Source: CAZZKG01 sp964654825 (GTDB lineage Bacteria > Gemmatimonadota > CAZMKB01). From it: a stretch of 64,000 bases of DNA. Below are positions 18,692 to 26,511 of the stretch, piece by piece. Within the stretch, counting starts at the first letter, position 1. Every line of letters begins with the position of its first letter. The DNA is taken from assembly GCA_964654825.1 (NCBI GenBank), contig CAZZKG010000014.1:7346-71345 (forward strand), written 5' to 3'. The notes beneath the pieces are model-generated. The model searched no databases, was not told the DNA's origin, and saw only the letters and a program-made list of their open reading frames with translations. The translations under genes and the position numbers were made by a program.

Positions 18692-19456
18692 ATGAGAAAC
18701 TGGAAATATCTCATACCATTGATTTTGTTTTTGATCTCTACCACACCGATTCTGGCTCAGGATTACGGAAAACTCGTGCTCAATCACATCGTGTCGGATC
18801 CCAACCAGGTGACGCGGATATACGTGACCGACTTCGAGGGTGTGGCACCCGAGGTGACTGTTACGTTTTACTCGGAGGCGGGAGACATTATCGGACAGAG
18901 GACAATGTCGATCCCGAGAAACGGCACCGTACCGGTAAAACCTCACGACATACTGCAGCGAGCGGTCGTCGGAAACGTGCGGGTTGACGGGCACGGGGCT
19001 CACATCGCCTGCGAGTACTGGCAGATCATCGAGGATAAAAAGAATGACTTCTCCTATTCGATCGGGGTACCCGGACAGGCGGCGGGAGGCCACCACAACC
19101 TCATCGTACAGCACTTCGTTGCGGATCCCGACCTCAACACGATCATCTTCCTCACCAATCCCGATGACGGATCTTCCGCCGGCGTGTCACTCGAATTCCA
19201 TGACGAGAGCGGCGGTGTTCTGGCAAAAGTGGAGAGGACCATCGACGCGAACGCGACCCTCGTCCTCAAACCTTATGACGTCCTAAAGAAAAAAGCATAC
19301 GGGAATGTCCACATAAAATCGTCCGGCGCAGCGGTGACCGGGGAATACTGGCAGCTCGTGGATGTCAAAAGAAAGGACGAGAAGACCGGCAAGAAAAAAG
19401 TGGAGAAATATGGAGTGGCGATACCACTTCAGTCTCTAACGCTCTTCGGTAAATAA
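18692..19456 (+). CDS. Exported paralogue carrying the same tandem domain, no OmpA part
   Basis: 254 aa. Signal peptide residues 1-23 (cleavage near LAQ). Domains 27-126 and 136-246 match those of the gene 13 bp upstream: SDPNQVTRIYVTD, FYSEAGDIIGQ, CEYWQII; then ADPDLNTIIFLTN and GEYWQLV. The OmpA domain is absent and the protein stops right after the second copy. GAGGAG ribosome site. It shares the upstream promoter and ends at a strong terminator. It looks like a duplication product that acts with the OmpA-anchored protein; function unknown. Confidence 0.8.
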   Translation: MRNWKYLIPLILFLISTTPILAQDYGKLVLNHIVSDPNQVTRIYVTDFEGVAPEVTVTFYSEAGDIIGQRTMSIPRNGTVPVKPHDILQRAVVGNVRVDGHGAHIACEYWQIIEDKKNDFSYSIGVPGQAAGGHHNLIVQHFVADPDLNTIIFLTNPDDGSSAGVSLEFHDESGGVLAKVERTIDANATLVLKPYDVLKKKAYGNVHIKSSGAAVTGEYWQLVDVKRKDEKTGKKKVEKYGVAIPLQSLTLFGK

Positions 19457-19485
19457 GGGAACCGGCTCACTTCAATCATGAGAGA

Positions 19486-19517
19486 ATAGGGTAGAGAATC
19501 TCTACCCTATTTTTTTC
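19486..19517 (+). terminator. Rho-independent terminator after the paralogue pair
   Basis: A ten-base perfect stem (19486-19495 with 19501-19510; ATAGGGTAGA arms), loop GAATC, then seven T. It lies 30 bp after the stop codon and only 7 bp before the next gene's ATG at 19524. Confidence 0.88.
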
Positions 19518-19523
19518 CGGATT

Positions 19524-20570
19524 ATGAAAATTATCATGGTAACCCAGTTCTTCCATCCCCACATCGGGGGGATCGAGAGGCACGTGCTCCACGTTGCGAA
19601 GGATCTGATCGAACGGGAAGACGAGGTACGCATCATCACCTGGAGATACGACAACCGGCTCCCCGAAATCGAAGAGATCGAGGGTGTCAATGTACACAGG
19701 ATCCTCGATGAGGGCTGGTACGGAGGAACCCTGAGGAGACTGAGGGGGTGGCGCGGGATGTGGGCTTCCAGGAAAATCTGGATGGATGCGGACGCAATTC
19801 ATTTTCACGATTACACCCCGCTGATCGAATGGTACCTCCCCTTTCTGGTTTTAAACCGGCGGATTTTCATCACTTTTCACGGCTACGAAGGATACCCGAT
19901 ACCGAGGTTCTCCATCCTACTGCGAAGGTTCTCCCATCTCATCACCCGGGATGCCATATGCGCCGGCGATTACATTCCCGCGTACTACGGGACCTCGTGC
20001 CGGTATGTTACCTATGGCGGTGTCGAGATAGACGCAAGAGGATCACCCGGGGACAGAAGGGACGCTGTCTTCCTCGGCAGTCTCAGGCGGGACACGGGGA
20101 TCCTGGGATACATCGAAGCTCTTTCCATCCTGAAGTCGAAGTGGAGTGTCGACCTCGTGCTGAACATTATCGGGGATGGTCCACTGAGAGAACAGGTGAT
20201 TACTCTGGCAGGGGAAAAGGGAGTCCAACTCGAATTCCACGGCCTGAGACCGGATCCCGCTCCTTTCCTTGCCAGCTCGAGAGTCGCCCTGGTAGATTCC
20301 TACCTGGCGATACTGGAGTCGATGGCGATGAGGACCCCGGTGTTCTCATACTATGACAATCCCCTGAAAAAAGATTATCTCTCCTGTTTTCCGGCCAGCG
20401 GGGAAATCATCGGGATCAGAAAGGATCCGGAGAAACTCGCGATGGACCTGCGTGATTATTTCGAGAGACCTGATACCTTCGAAGAGAGAATCGAGAGGGG
20501 TTTCGCCTTCGCACGGGAGCAGACATGGAGGAAAGTGGCGGATCTCTACAGGAACCTGTACGCATCATGA
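19524..20570 (+). CDS. Family 4 glycosyltransferase
   Basis: 348 aa. MKIIMVTQFFHPHIGGIERH is a classic GT4 opening, so the start is secure even though no Shine-Dalgarno is visible and the terminator hairpin ends 7 bp upstream. AVFLGSLRRDTGILGYIEAL (~177) begins the C-terminal Rossmann domain. The usual E-x7-E is weak (LAILESMAMRTPVF). First gene of the plus-strand polysaccharide cluster. Confidence 0.85.
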   Translation: MKIIMVTQFFHPHIGGIERHVLHVAKDLIEREDEVRIITWRYDNRLPEIEEIEGVNVHRILDEGWYGGTLRRLRGWRGMWASRKIWMDADAIHFHDYTPLIEWYLPFLVLNRRIFITFHGYEGYPIPRFSILLRRFSHLITRDAICAGDYIPAYYGTSCRYVTYGGVEIDARGSPGDRRDAVFLGSLRRDTGILGYIEALSILKSKWSVDLVLNIIGDGPLREQVITLAGEKGVQLEFHGLRPDPAPFLASSRVALVDSYLAILESMAMRTPVFSYYDNPLKKDYLSCFPASGEIIGIRKDPEKLAMDLRDYFERPDTFEERIERGFAFAREQTWRKVADLYRNLYAS

Positions 20571-20622
20571 AGCTCCATCATACAGTTATCGATCGGTTGT
20601 TTCTGCCTCAAAGGAGGTAGTG

Positions 20623-21192
20623 ATGAGGAACTTTCTCCAGAGAACAGCACGGCTCCTCTCGGGACTCGCCTGGAAGGAGCCATCCTTCAAGCTCAGGGGT
20701 CACCATGTCGAGATCACCAGGGACAGCGTCTTCGGCGACAGCGAGAATATCTCCTTCGGGAATTATGTCTACATCGGACCGGAGGCGTACTTCTGGGGAG
20801 TGGGCGGGATTACGCTCGATGACCATGTCATCATCGGGCCGCGGGTAACGATTGTTTCGTCCAATCACCGCTACGAGGGAGCCGAGGCGATTCCCTACGA
20901 CGGTACCACCATCCTCGGGCCTGTCAGAATATGCTCCCACGTATGGGTCGGTGCGGGAACACTCATCGTTCCCTCTGTAACCGTAGGCGAAGGTGCCGTT
21001 ATCGCCATGGGTTCCGTCGTGACGAAGAATGTCCCTCCGTGTATGGTTGTCGGCGGAAACCCCGCGGTGATCATCAAGGAGCGGGACAGGGAAGCGTACG
21101 AGAGACTGAAACGAGAGAGCAGATTTTACCTGGAAATGAAGGCGAGAGGAGAAATAACCTGGAGAAAGGTCTTTGAGGATGAGATCCGTTAA
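20623..21192 (+). CDS. Hexapeptide-repeat O-acetyltransferase
   Basis: 189 aa, left-handed beta-helix acyltransferase (maltose/LPS O-acetyltransferase type). The repeats run from GNYVYIGPEAYFW through IGPRVTIVSSNHRYEG (catalytic histidine H in SNH) to VWVGAGTLIVPSVTVGEGAVIAMGSVVTKNVPP, and GGNPAVII closes the fold. AAGGAGGT six bases before the ATG at 20623 fixes the start. It probably decorates the surface glycan with acetyl groups. Confidence 0.9.
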   Translation: MRNFLQRTARLLSGLAWKEPSFKLRGHHVEITRDSVFGDSENISFGNYVYIGPEAYFWGVGGITLDDHVIIGPRVTIVSSNHRYEGAEAIPYDGTTILGPVRICSHVWVGAGTLIVPSVTVGEGAVIAMGSVVTKNVPPCMVVGGNPAVIIKERDREAYERLKRESRFYLEMKARGEITWRKVFEDEIR

Positions 21193-22384
21193 AATCCTCG
21201 TTTCGGGATGGTACGGGTGTGAGAACACGGGAGATGACGCCATCCTCGATGGAATAATCGACACCATCACATCGCTTGGGTTCCCCGCGGAGGTAACCGC
21301 CCTCACATATGGTCCGATCGAATCCAGGCAGAGTGACACACCTGTTCGGACCCGCCCTCATCTCCCGTCGGGATTCTCCCGAGGGTTTCTCTCAGCTGTA
21401 AACGGATCACTGGCGGTCACGCTCGGCGCTTTCAGGAAAGCGGACCTGCTGCTGCTGGGCGGCGGCGGGTTTCTGGCCGACTGGCAGAGAGAAGCCCCCT
21501 GGCTGTGGCTGAGACAGCTCATCCTGGCAAAAGCGATGGGCGCAAAAACCATGCTCTACGGTCTGGGTGCCGGACCGTTCCTCACACGGAGAGGCAGAAT
21601 TCTGACGAGGACGATCATCAACAGGTGTGCTGATCACGTGACGGTCAGAGACGAGCGGTCCCGGCGGTGGCTGCTCGATATCGGAGTCGAGAAACAGATT
21701 ACCACAACCGGCGATCCCTCCTTCCGCCTGTCACAGGGCACCGGAGGGGATACCCGCTTCGTGGAGGGGCTGAAGACCACGGGGGCACCTCTCTTCGGGA
21801 TCAGCGCGATTCCGCTGTTTACGACTCGAGAGTGGGGATTTCGAACCGACAGGTTTCTCGCACTGAAGCAAGGGTTGTCGGAACTGGTCGAGTACATAAG
21901 CGGCACACTCGGATATTACGTCCTGGGGATACCATTCATGAAGATGGACCGAGAATTCCTGCTGTCCATCACTTCATCTCTCAACCGGGAGTCCCGCACC
22001 ATTCTCGATCCCGGTATCAGTCCCCTGTCACTTCTCCCGGTCTTCGCAAATCTGGAGGCCTTCATCGGCATGAGATACCACTCCCTCCTCTTCTCCGCTC
22101 TCACCGCCACACCGTTTTTCGGCATCATTTATCATCACAAGGGGAGGGAACTCATCAGGGACCTCGACATGGAGCCCTTCTCCCAGGAGGTGGGCGACGG
22201 GAAGATGGCTTCTGACAGAGACCTCGAGGTCGACCTGGCAAAAGAGAGCATCGGACGTCTTATCACGGGGAGTGAGGCGATACGGGAAAAACTGCAGGAC
22301 CGGACGGGGCACCTGAAGGAACGTGAGCAGGCCAACGGCAGGCTCCTGAAGCGGATTCTGGAGGAGATAGGACGGTCCCGATGA
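21179..22384 (+). CDS. Polysaccharide pyruvyl transferase family protein
   Basis: 401 aa. It opens VKILVSGWYGCENTGDDAIL, the signature of the CsaB/PS_pyruv_trans family, and has LLLGGGGFLADWQ (~92) and RYHSLLFSALTATPFFGI (~300). These enzymes add pyruvate ketals to glycan sugars, giving a negative charge. The ATG at 21179 overlaps the acetyltransferase gene by 14 bp; a TTG six bases earlier is possible. Confidence 0.88.
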   Translation: MRSVKILVSGWYGCENTGDDAILDGIIDTITSLGFPAEVTALTYGPIESRQSDTPVRTRPHLPSGFSRGFLSAVNGSLAVTLGAFRKADLLLLGGGGFLADWQREAPWLWLRQLILAKAMGAKTMLYGLGAGPFLTRRGRILTRTIINRCADHVTVRDERSRRWLLDIGVEKQITTTGDPSFRLSQGTGGDTRFVEGLKTTGAPLFGISAIPLFTTREWGFRTDRFLALKQGLSELVEYISGTLGYYVLGIPFMKMDREFLLSITSSLNRESRTILDPGISPLSLLPVFANLEAFIGMRYHSLLFSALTATPFFGIIYHHKGRELIRDLDMEPFSQEVGDGKMASDRDLEVDLAKESIGRLITGSEAIREKLQDRTGHLKEREQANGRLLKRILEEIGRSR

Positions 22385-23292
22385 AGGTATCGCTCATCGC
22401 CACGGTTCTCAACGAGGAGGGAGGGATCGAGAAATTTATCAAATCGATCCTCTCTCAATCAAGGCTTCCCGATGAGATCGTTCTGGTCGACGGCGGGTCC
22501 ACCGACCGGACGGTTTCCCTCATCGAACAACACCTCGCGGGCGATGTCCCCGTCAGACTCATCATCAATCCGGGATGTAACATCTCAGAGGGAAGAAACC
22601 GTGCTGTGCGAGAAGCTTCTTTCGACGTCCTGGCCGTCACCGATGCAGGATGCCTCCTCGAGGCAAGCTGGCTGGAGGAGATCACCGCCCCGATGGAGAG
22701 CAATCCGGCCGTCGATGTCGTGGCAGGTAGCTACCGGGTCTCGGCTCAGAGCAGATGGGAACGGGTAACATCAGCGTATCTCATGCCCTGTCCGGACCGC
22801 ATAAGCCCCGGGATGCCATCAGGCAGGTCGACATGTTTCCGGCGGAGTGCCTGGGAAGCGGCGGGCGGGTATCCTGAGTGGCTGCGTCACGCCGAAGACA
22901 GCTACTTCGCCCGAGAACTGGCGAGACGGGGTTCGCGTTTTCATTTCGCGCCCGGGGCGATCGTCAGGTGGAAACCGAGATCGACACCGTGGTCTTTTTT
23001 CAAACAGTACTTCCGCTATGCCGTCGGCGACGGGAAATCAGAGTTGTCCACCCGGCACTATTTACTCAAGATAATGTTATATCTTTCGGGCCTGATCCTC
23101 GCGCTGGCCGGGAAGATCAACGTACTCCTCTTCCTCATCGCTCTCTACGTCATTTTCGTGATGGTCCGCTACCTGGTGCGGGGCAAGGAAAGACATCTCC
23201 TCTGGATGCTCCCCCCGGTTATTTTTCTCCATGATATTGCCCAGGTGACCGGTTATATTTTCGGTACAATCTCCGGGGGATCCGAAACGTGA
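22381..23292 (+). CDS. Family 2 glycosyltransferase with C-terminal membrane segments
   Basis: 303 aa. LIATVLNEEGGIEKFI and LVDGGSTDRTV (~38) form the GT-A nucleotide site, and AVTDAGCLLEASWLEEI (~80) holds the metal motif. Two hydrophobic segments at ~227-270 would tether it to the inner membrane. It overlaps the pyruvyltransferase by 4 bp (ATGA). Confidence 0.9.
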   Translation: MKVSLIATVLNEEGGIEKFIKSILSQSRLPDEIVLVDGGSTDRTVSLIEQHLAGDVPVRLIINPGCNISEGRNRAVREASFDVLAVTDAGCLLEASWLEEITAPMESNPAVDVVAGSYRVSAQSRWERVTSAYLMPCPDRISPGMPSGRSTCFRRSAWEAAGGYPEWLRHAEDSYFARELARRGSRFHFAPGAIVRWKPRSTPWSFFKQYFRYAVGDGKSELSTRHYLLKIMLYLSGLILALAGKINVLLFLIALYVIFVMVRYLVRGKERHLLWMLPPVIFLHDIAQVTGYIFGTISGGSET

Positions 23293-23311
23293 ACGTGCGC
23301 TGGACGGGACG

Positions 23312-24412
23312 ATGAAAATCGGTATTGTCGCCTACAAGTTCTTCCCGGTCGTGGGGGGCGCGGAAGCTTACCTCCATGACCTGCACGGAATCCTCTCCGC
23401 AGCCGGCCACTCGGTGACCGTGTACCAGGCCCGTTCCGGCGAACGTCATCCGGGCATACACAGCCTCCCGAAACTGCCTGCATTCGTACCGAAACTGATT
23501 GCCTTTGACCTGGTTCTTCCCCTGGGCCTCCCCCGGCTGGTCCGGGAGGACATAGTCATCATCAGCTATCCTGAACATTTCCCGCCTATCTTCTGGCATC
23601 CACGTACAATCGTCATCTCACACGGATCGACGTGGACTCACGAACCGGAGGGTGTCAGAAAGGATCTCAGGATGTTGTCGGCGCGATGGGCTTACAGGAA
23701 AGCGAAAGGGTTCGTTTTCAATGACACGTTCACGCTGAGAGAGCTGGGGGTCCCGATAAAGCCGGGCGAGATGGCCTTCTCCCAGGTGACAGAGAGAAGA
23801 TGGTACATCCCCAACTGCGTGGACACAGGGCTCTTTACCAGGCGTCCCGGAATCCGGAAGATCGTGGATAAAAAACCGATACTCGTCCCGAGAAATTTTA
23901 CCTACCCCCGGGGGATAGATCTCGCACTCGAGGCCTTCTCCCGGTTACTGGATTATCGGCAGGACGTGCATCTTCTTCTCGCCGGGGAGGCCATCAGGGA
24001 CATGCCGGAGTCCATCCGGTACGAGCAGGAGCTCCGAAGTATGGTGGAACGTCTATCACTCCATGAGAAAGTCTCATTCATCGGCAGGTACTCCCGCTCT
24101 GAAATGCCCGCTGTCTATTCGTCAGCGCTGGTAACTCTCATACCTTCCAGGATGAGCGAAGGGACATCTCTAGCCGCACTGGAGAGCATGGCGTGCGGTA
24201 CCCCGGTCGTGACAACTCACGTGGAAGGCCTCATGGATATACCGGGACTCAAGTGCCTCCCCACACCTGACGGTATCTTACAGGGCCTCAGGACAGCCCT
24301 CGAGACTCGGGAGGAGCTGGCGACGGAGCAGCAAAAGGAAGTGCGGGAGAAATTCGACAGGAAGCTCTGGGAGAAGGGCTGGCTCAGGGTTATCGAGGAG
24401 GTCTCGGGGTGA
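23312..24412 (+). CDS. Family 4 glycosyltransferase
   Basis: 366 aa. MKIGIVAYKFFPVVGGAEAYLHDL is a GT4 start; VPRNFTYPRGIDLALEAFSRL (~192) begins the donor domain; SRMSEGTSLAALESMACGTPVV (~281) contains the E-x7-E catalytic motif. The gene 22381-23292 lies 19 bp upstream. Confidence 0.92.
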   Translation: MKIGIVAYKFFPVVGGAEAYLHDLHGILSAAGHSVTVYQARSGERHPGIHSLPKLPAFVPKLIAFDLVLPLGLPRLVREDIVIISYPEHFPPIFWHPRTIVISHGSTWTHEPEGVRKDLRMLSARWAYRKAKGFVFNDTFTLRELGVPIKPGEMAFSQVTERRWYIPNCVDTGLFTRRPGIRKIVDKKPILVPRNFTYPRGIDLALEAFSRLLDYRQDVHLLLAGEAIRDMPESIRYEQELRSMVERLSLHEKVSFIGRYSRSEMPAVYSSALVTLIPSRMSEGTSLAALESMACGTPVVTTHVEGLMDIPGLKCLPTPDGILQGLRTALETREELATEQQKEVREKFDRKLWEKGWLRVIEEVSG

Positions 24413-24816
24413 AAATCGGCATCGATGTCAGGAAAATCCGGGACACCGGCATCGGGACATACATCAGGAACATCATCACCCGGATGCTGTCCATCGGGGA
24501 TGATGAGAAAGAGTTTGTCCTCTTTGGCCATCCCGGCGACAGGGACTACCTCAACCTGCCCGTCTCAGAAGCAATGGCGAAAGGCGTGCCTGTTGTGGCC
24601 TCCGGCGTCTCGAGTCACCCGGAAGTCGCCGGTGACGCGGCTCTCATGGTCGACCCCGAAGATCACCGGGGTGCGGCGGAGGCGATGATTAGGATAGTCA
24701 CAAACCGGGAGGAACGCGACTCATTCATCCGGAGAGGACTCGAGCGGGCCAGGCTCTTCACCTGGGATGAAACAGCCAGAAAGACTCTCGCCTGTTACCG
24801 GGAGGTACGGGCATGA
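24409..24816 (+). pseudogene. Internally deleted family 4 glycosyltransferase
   Basis: 135 aa in place of the usual ~360-380. Residues 1-~48 are a normal GT4 N-terminus (MKIGIDVRKIRDTGIGTYIRN, then EFVLFGHPGDRDYL). Residues ~49-135 are a normal GT4 C-terminus (LPVSEAMAKGVPVVASGVSSHPEV, DAALMVDPED). The ~230 residues between, including most of both Rossmann domains and the first catalytic Glu of E-x7-E, are missing. The frame is kept, and both 4-bp overlaps with neighbouring genes remain, so translational coupling still works. Catalysis is very unlikely. A small regulatory protein or an assembly collapse are alternatives. Confidence 0.75.
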
Positions 24817-25682
24817 TCACCTGTCACGCCGGCACTGATGCTGCGGAACCCGTATTTTCAATACTGATTCCTTCCTGGAACAACCTGGATTTCCTCAGGT
24901 TGTGTATCACCAGCATACGGAAAAATTCGACGTTCGAACATCAGGTTGTGGTGCACGCGAACGAGGGAACCGACGGGACGCTCGGCTGGCTGAGCGAGGA
25001 ACATATTGATCACAGTGTATCAAAGTCAAATATCGGGATCTGTCGTGCCGTGAATGAGGCGTTCTCCCTCGCGAAAGCCGGTCACATCGTGTATATGAAC
25101 GATGACATGTACGTGTGCCCCGGCTGGGACTTTCATCTGCAGCGGGAGATCGACTCGATCGGACACAACATGTTTTTTCTCTCCTCCACGATGATCGAAC
25201 CCGTGAGGACGAGCAACAACTGCGTCATCGCCCCGAAGGACTTCGGGAGCTCACCGTTGGATTTCCGGGAGAGTGAGCTGCTGGCATCCTTCGAATCCTT
25301 TCCCTTCGAGAACCGGATGGGAAGCACATGGCCTCCGAACGTGACGCACCGCTCGTTGTGGGAGCAGGTCGGGGGATTCAGTGTCGAGTTCAGTCCGGGG
25401 ATGTATTCGGACCCGGATTTTTCGATAAAACTCTGGAAAGCCGGTGTCCGGTACTTCAAGGGTGTCGGGAAAAGCAGAGTCTACCATTTCATGTCCAGGT
25501 CCACCGGGAGGGTGACGAAGAACAGAGGCAGAAAACGTTTCCTCATCAAATGGGGTATCAGCTCGTCCACGTTTACGGCCAGGGTGCTGAGAAGAGGCGA
25601 AGTCTTTACCGGACCTCTCCCGGAGCATGATCTGAAACCTCCACTCGCAGACCGCATCAAACGGATATTCACACGGTGGTGA
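24813..25682 (+). CDS. Family 2 glycosyltransferase
   Basis: 289 aa. SILIPSWNNLDFLRLCITSIRKN opens the GT-A domain; NEGTDGTLGW and NIGICRAVNEAFSLAKAGHIVYMNDDMYV (metal motif DDM) follow, similar to rhamnosyl/galactofuranosyl transferases. A late KRFLIKWG segment is basic. It overlaps the deleted GT4 remnant by 4 bp. Confidence 0.88.
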   Translation: MITCHAGTDAAEPVFSILIPSWNNLDFLRLCITSIRKNSTFEHQVVVHANEGTDGTLGWLSEEHIDHSVSKSNIGICRAVNEAFSLAKAGHIVYMNDDMYVCPGWDFHLQREIDSIGHNMFFLSSTMIEPVRTSNNCVIAPKDFGSSPLDFRESELLASFESFPFENRMGSTWPPNVTHRSLWEQVGGFSVEFSPGMYSDPDFSIKLWKAGVRYFKGVGKSRVYHFMSRSTGRVTKNRGRKRFLIKWGISSSTFTARVLRRGEVFTGPLPEHDLKPPLADRIKRIFTRW

Positions 25683-25685
25683 GTC

Positions 25686-26432
25686 GTGACACACAGGTAT
25701 GACGAGTTCCACAGCAGCTTCGCGAAGACCCGGCCGCAGGAACGTCTTATCGACAGGAGCAGCTTCACCTATATCAATTTCTTTCGTTTCGTACTTCCGG
25801 TGATCGAGGCGGCACAGCCGGGACACATCCTCGACATCGGATCAGGCGCAGGGACAATCAGCCTGTTTCTCGGAAACCTCGGGTACCACACCGCCGGTGT
25901 CGACATCTCTCCGATCGCGGTCGGTGCTTCACGAGATTCAGCCCGCAGTATGGGATTGGAGGATCTGGTCAGCTTCGTCCACGCTGACTTTTCCCGGTTA
26001 GAGATGGAAACCCGATTCGATGTGGTTCTCTGCCTCGAAGTCATCGAACACCTGGAGGAGGATGATCGTTTCCTTTCGCAGGTCACGGGTGTTCTCCGGG
26101 AGAGCGGTCTCCTGATTATCTCAGCCCCGCTCTCGACGGCACCGCTCACGAGACTCGGCCTCACGAACGAGTTCGACTCCACGGTGGGGCATCTCCGGAG
26201 GTACCGTGAGGATCAGCTCATCAGGAAAATCGAGAACGCGGGTTTCGGCGTCGAACGGGTGACAACCACCGAGGGGATCCTGAGGAACAGCCTCTTCGTA
26301 TTCAAACCCCTTCATGTCCTCGTTCGATGTGTGCGCGGCCGGTTCATCACTCGTCTGATCACGGCAGTTGATGACCTCGCTGGCATGCTCCTCGGCTGCT
26401 CCGACATAATCATTGTGGCCCGGAAGAGTTGA
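25686..26432 (+). CDS. SAM-dependent methyltransferase
   Basis: 248 aa. Motif I is ILDIGSGAGTISLFLG (~45), motif II acidic VDIS (~68), then VLCLEVIEHLEEDD (~112), the pattern of class I methyltransferases (UbiG/Methyltransf_11). GTG start 3 bp after the previous stop. It probably methylates the surface glycan or its lipid carrier precursor. Confidence 0.85.
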   Translation: MTHRYDEFHSSFAKTRPQERLIDRSSFTYINFFRFVLPVIEAAQPGHILDIGSGAGTISLFLGNLGYHTAGVDISPIAVGASRDSARSMGLEDLVSFVHADFSRLEMETRFDVVLCLEVIEHLEEDDRFLSQVTGVLRESGLLIISAPLSTAPLTRLGLTNEFDSTVGHLRRYREDQLIRKIENAGFGVERVTTTEGILRNSLFVFKPLHVLVRCVRGRFITRLITAVDDLAGMLLGCSDIIIVARKS

Positions 26433-26511
26433 TGGTAAATCAATGGGCATACTGCCGTACCGAGAAAACGAGAACCCGAAATTTTTCACTCTCTGACCGG
26501 AGGTGGAAACG

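Noticed and set aside
17497..18744. 415-codon minus-strand open frame covering the OmpA-family gene
   Set aside because: It is antisense to a gene with signal peptide, ribosome site, OmpA motif and a paralogue next door. The minus frame shows no family motif and probably arises from codon bias.
24409..24816. Intact small glycosyltransferase
   Set aside because: It has only the two ends of a GT-B enzyme; no known active GT4 is this short.
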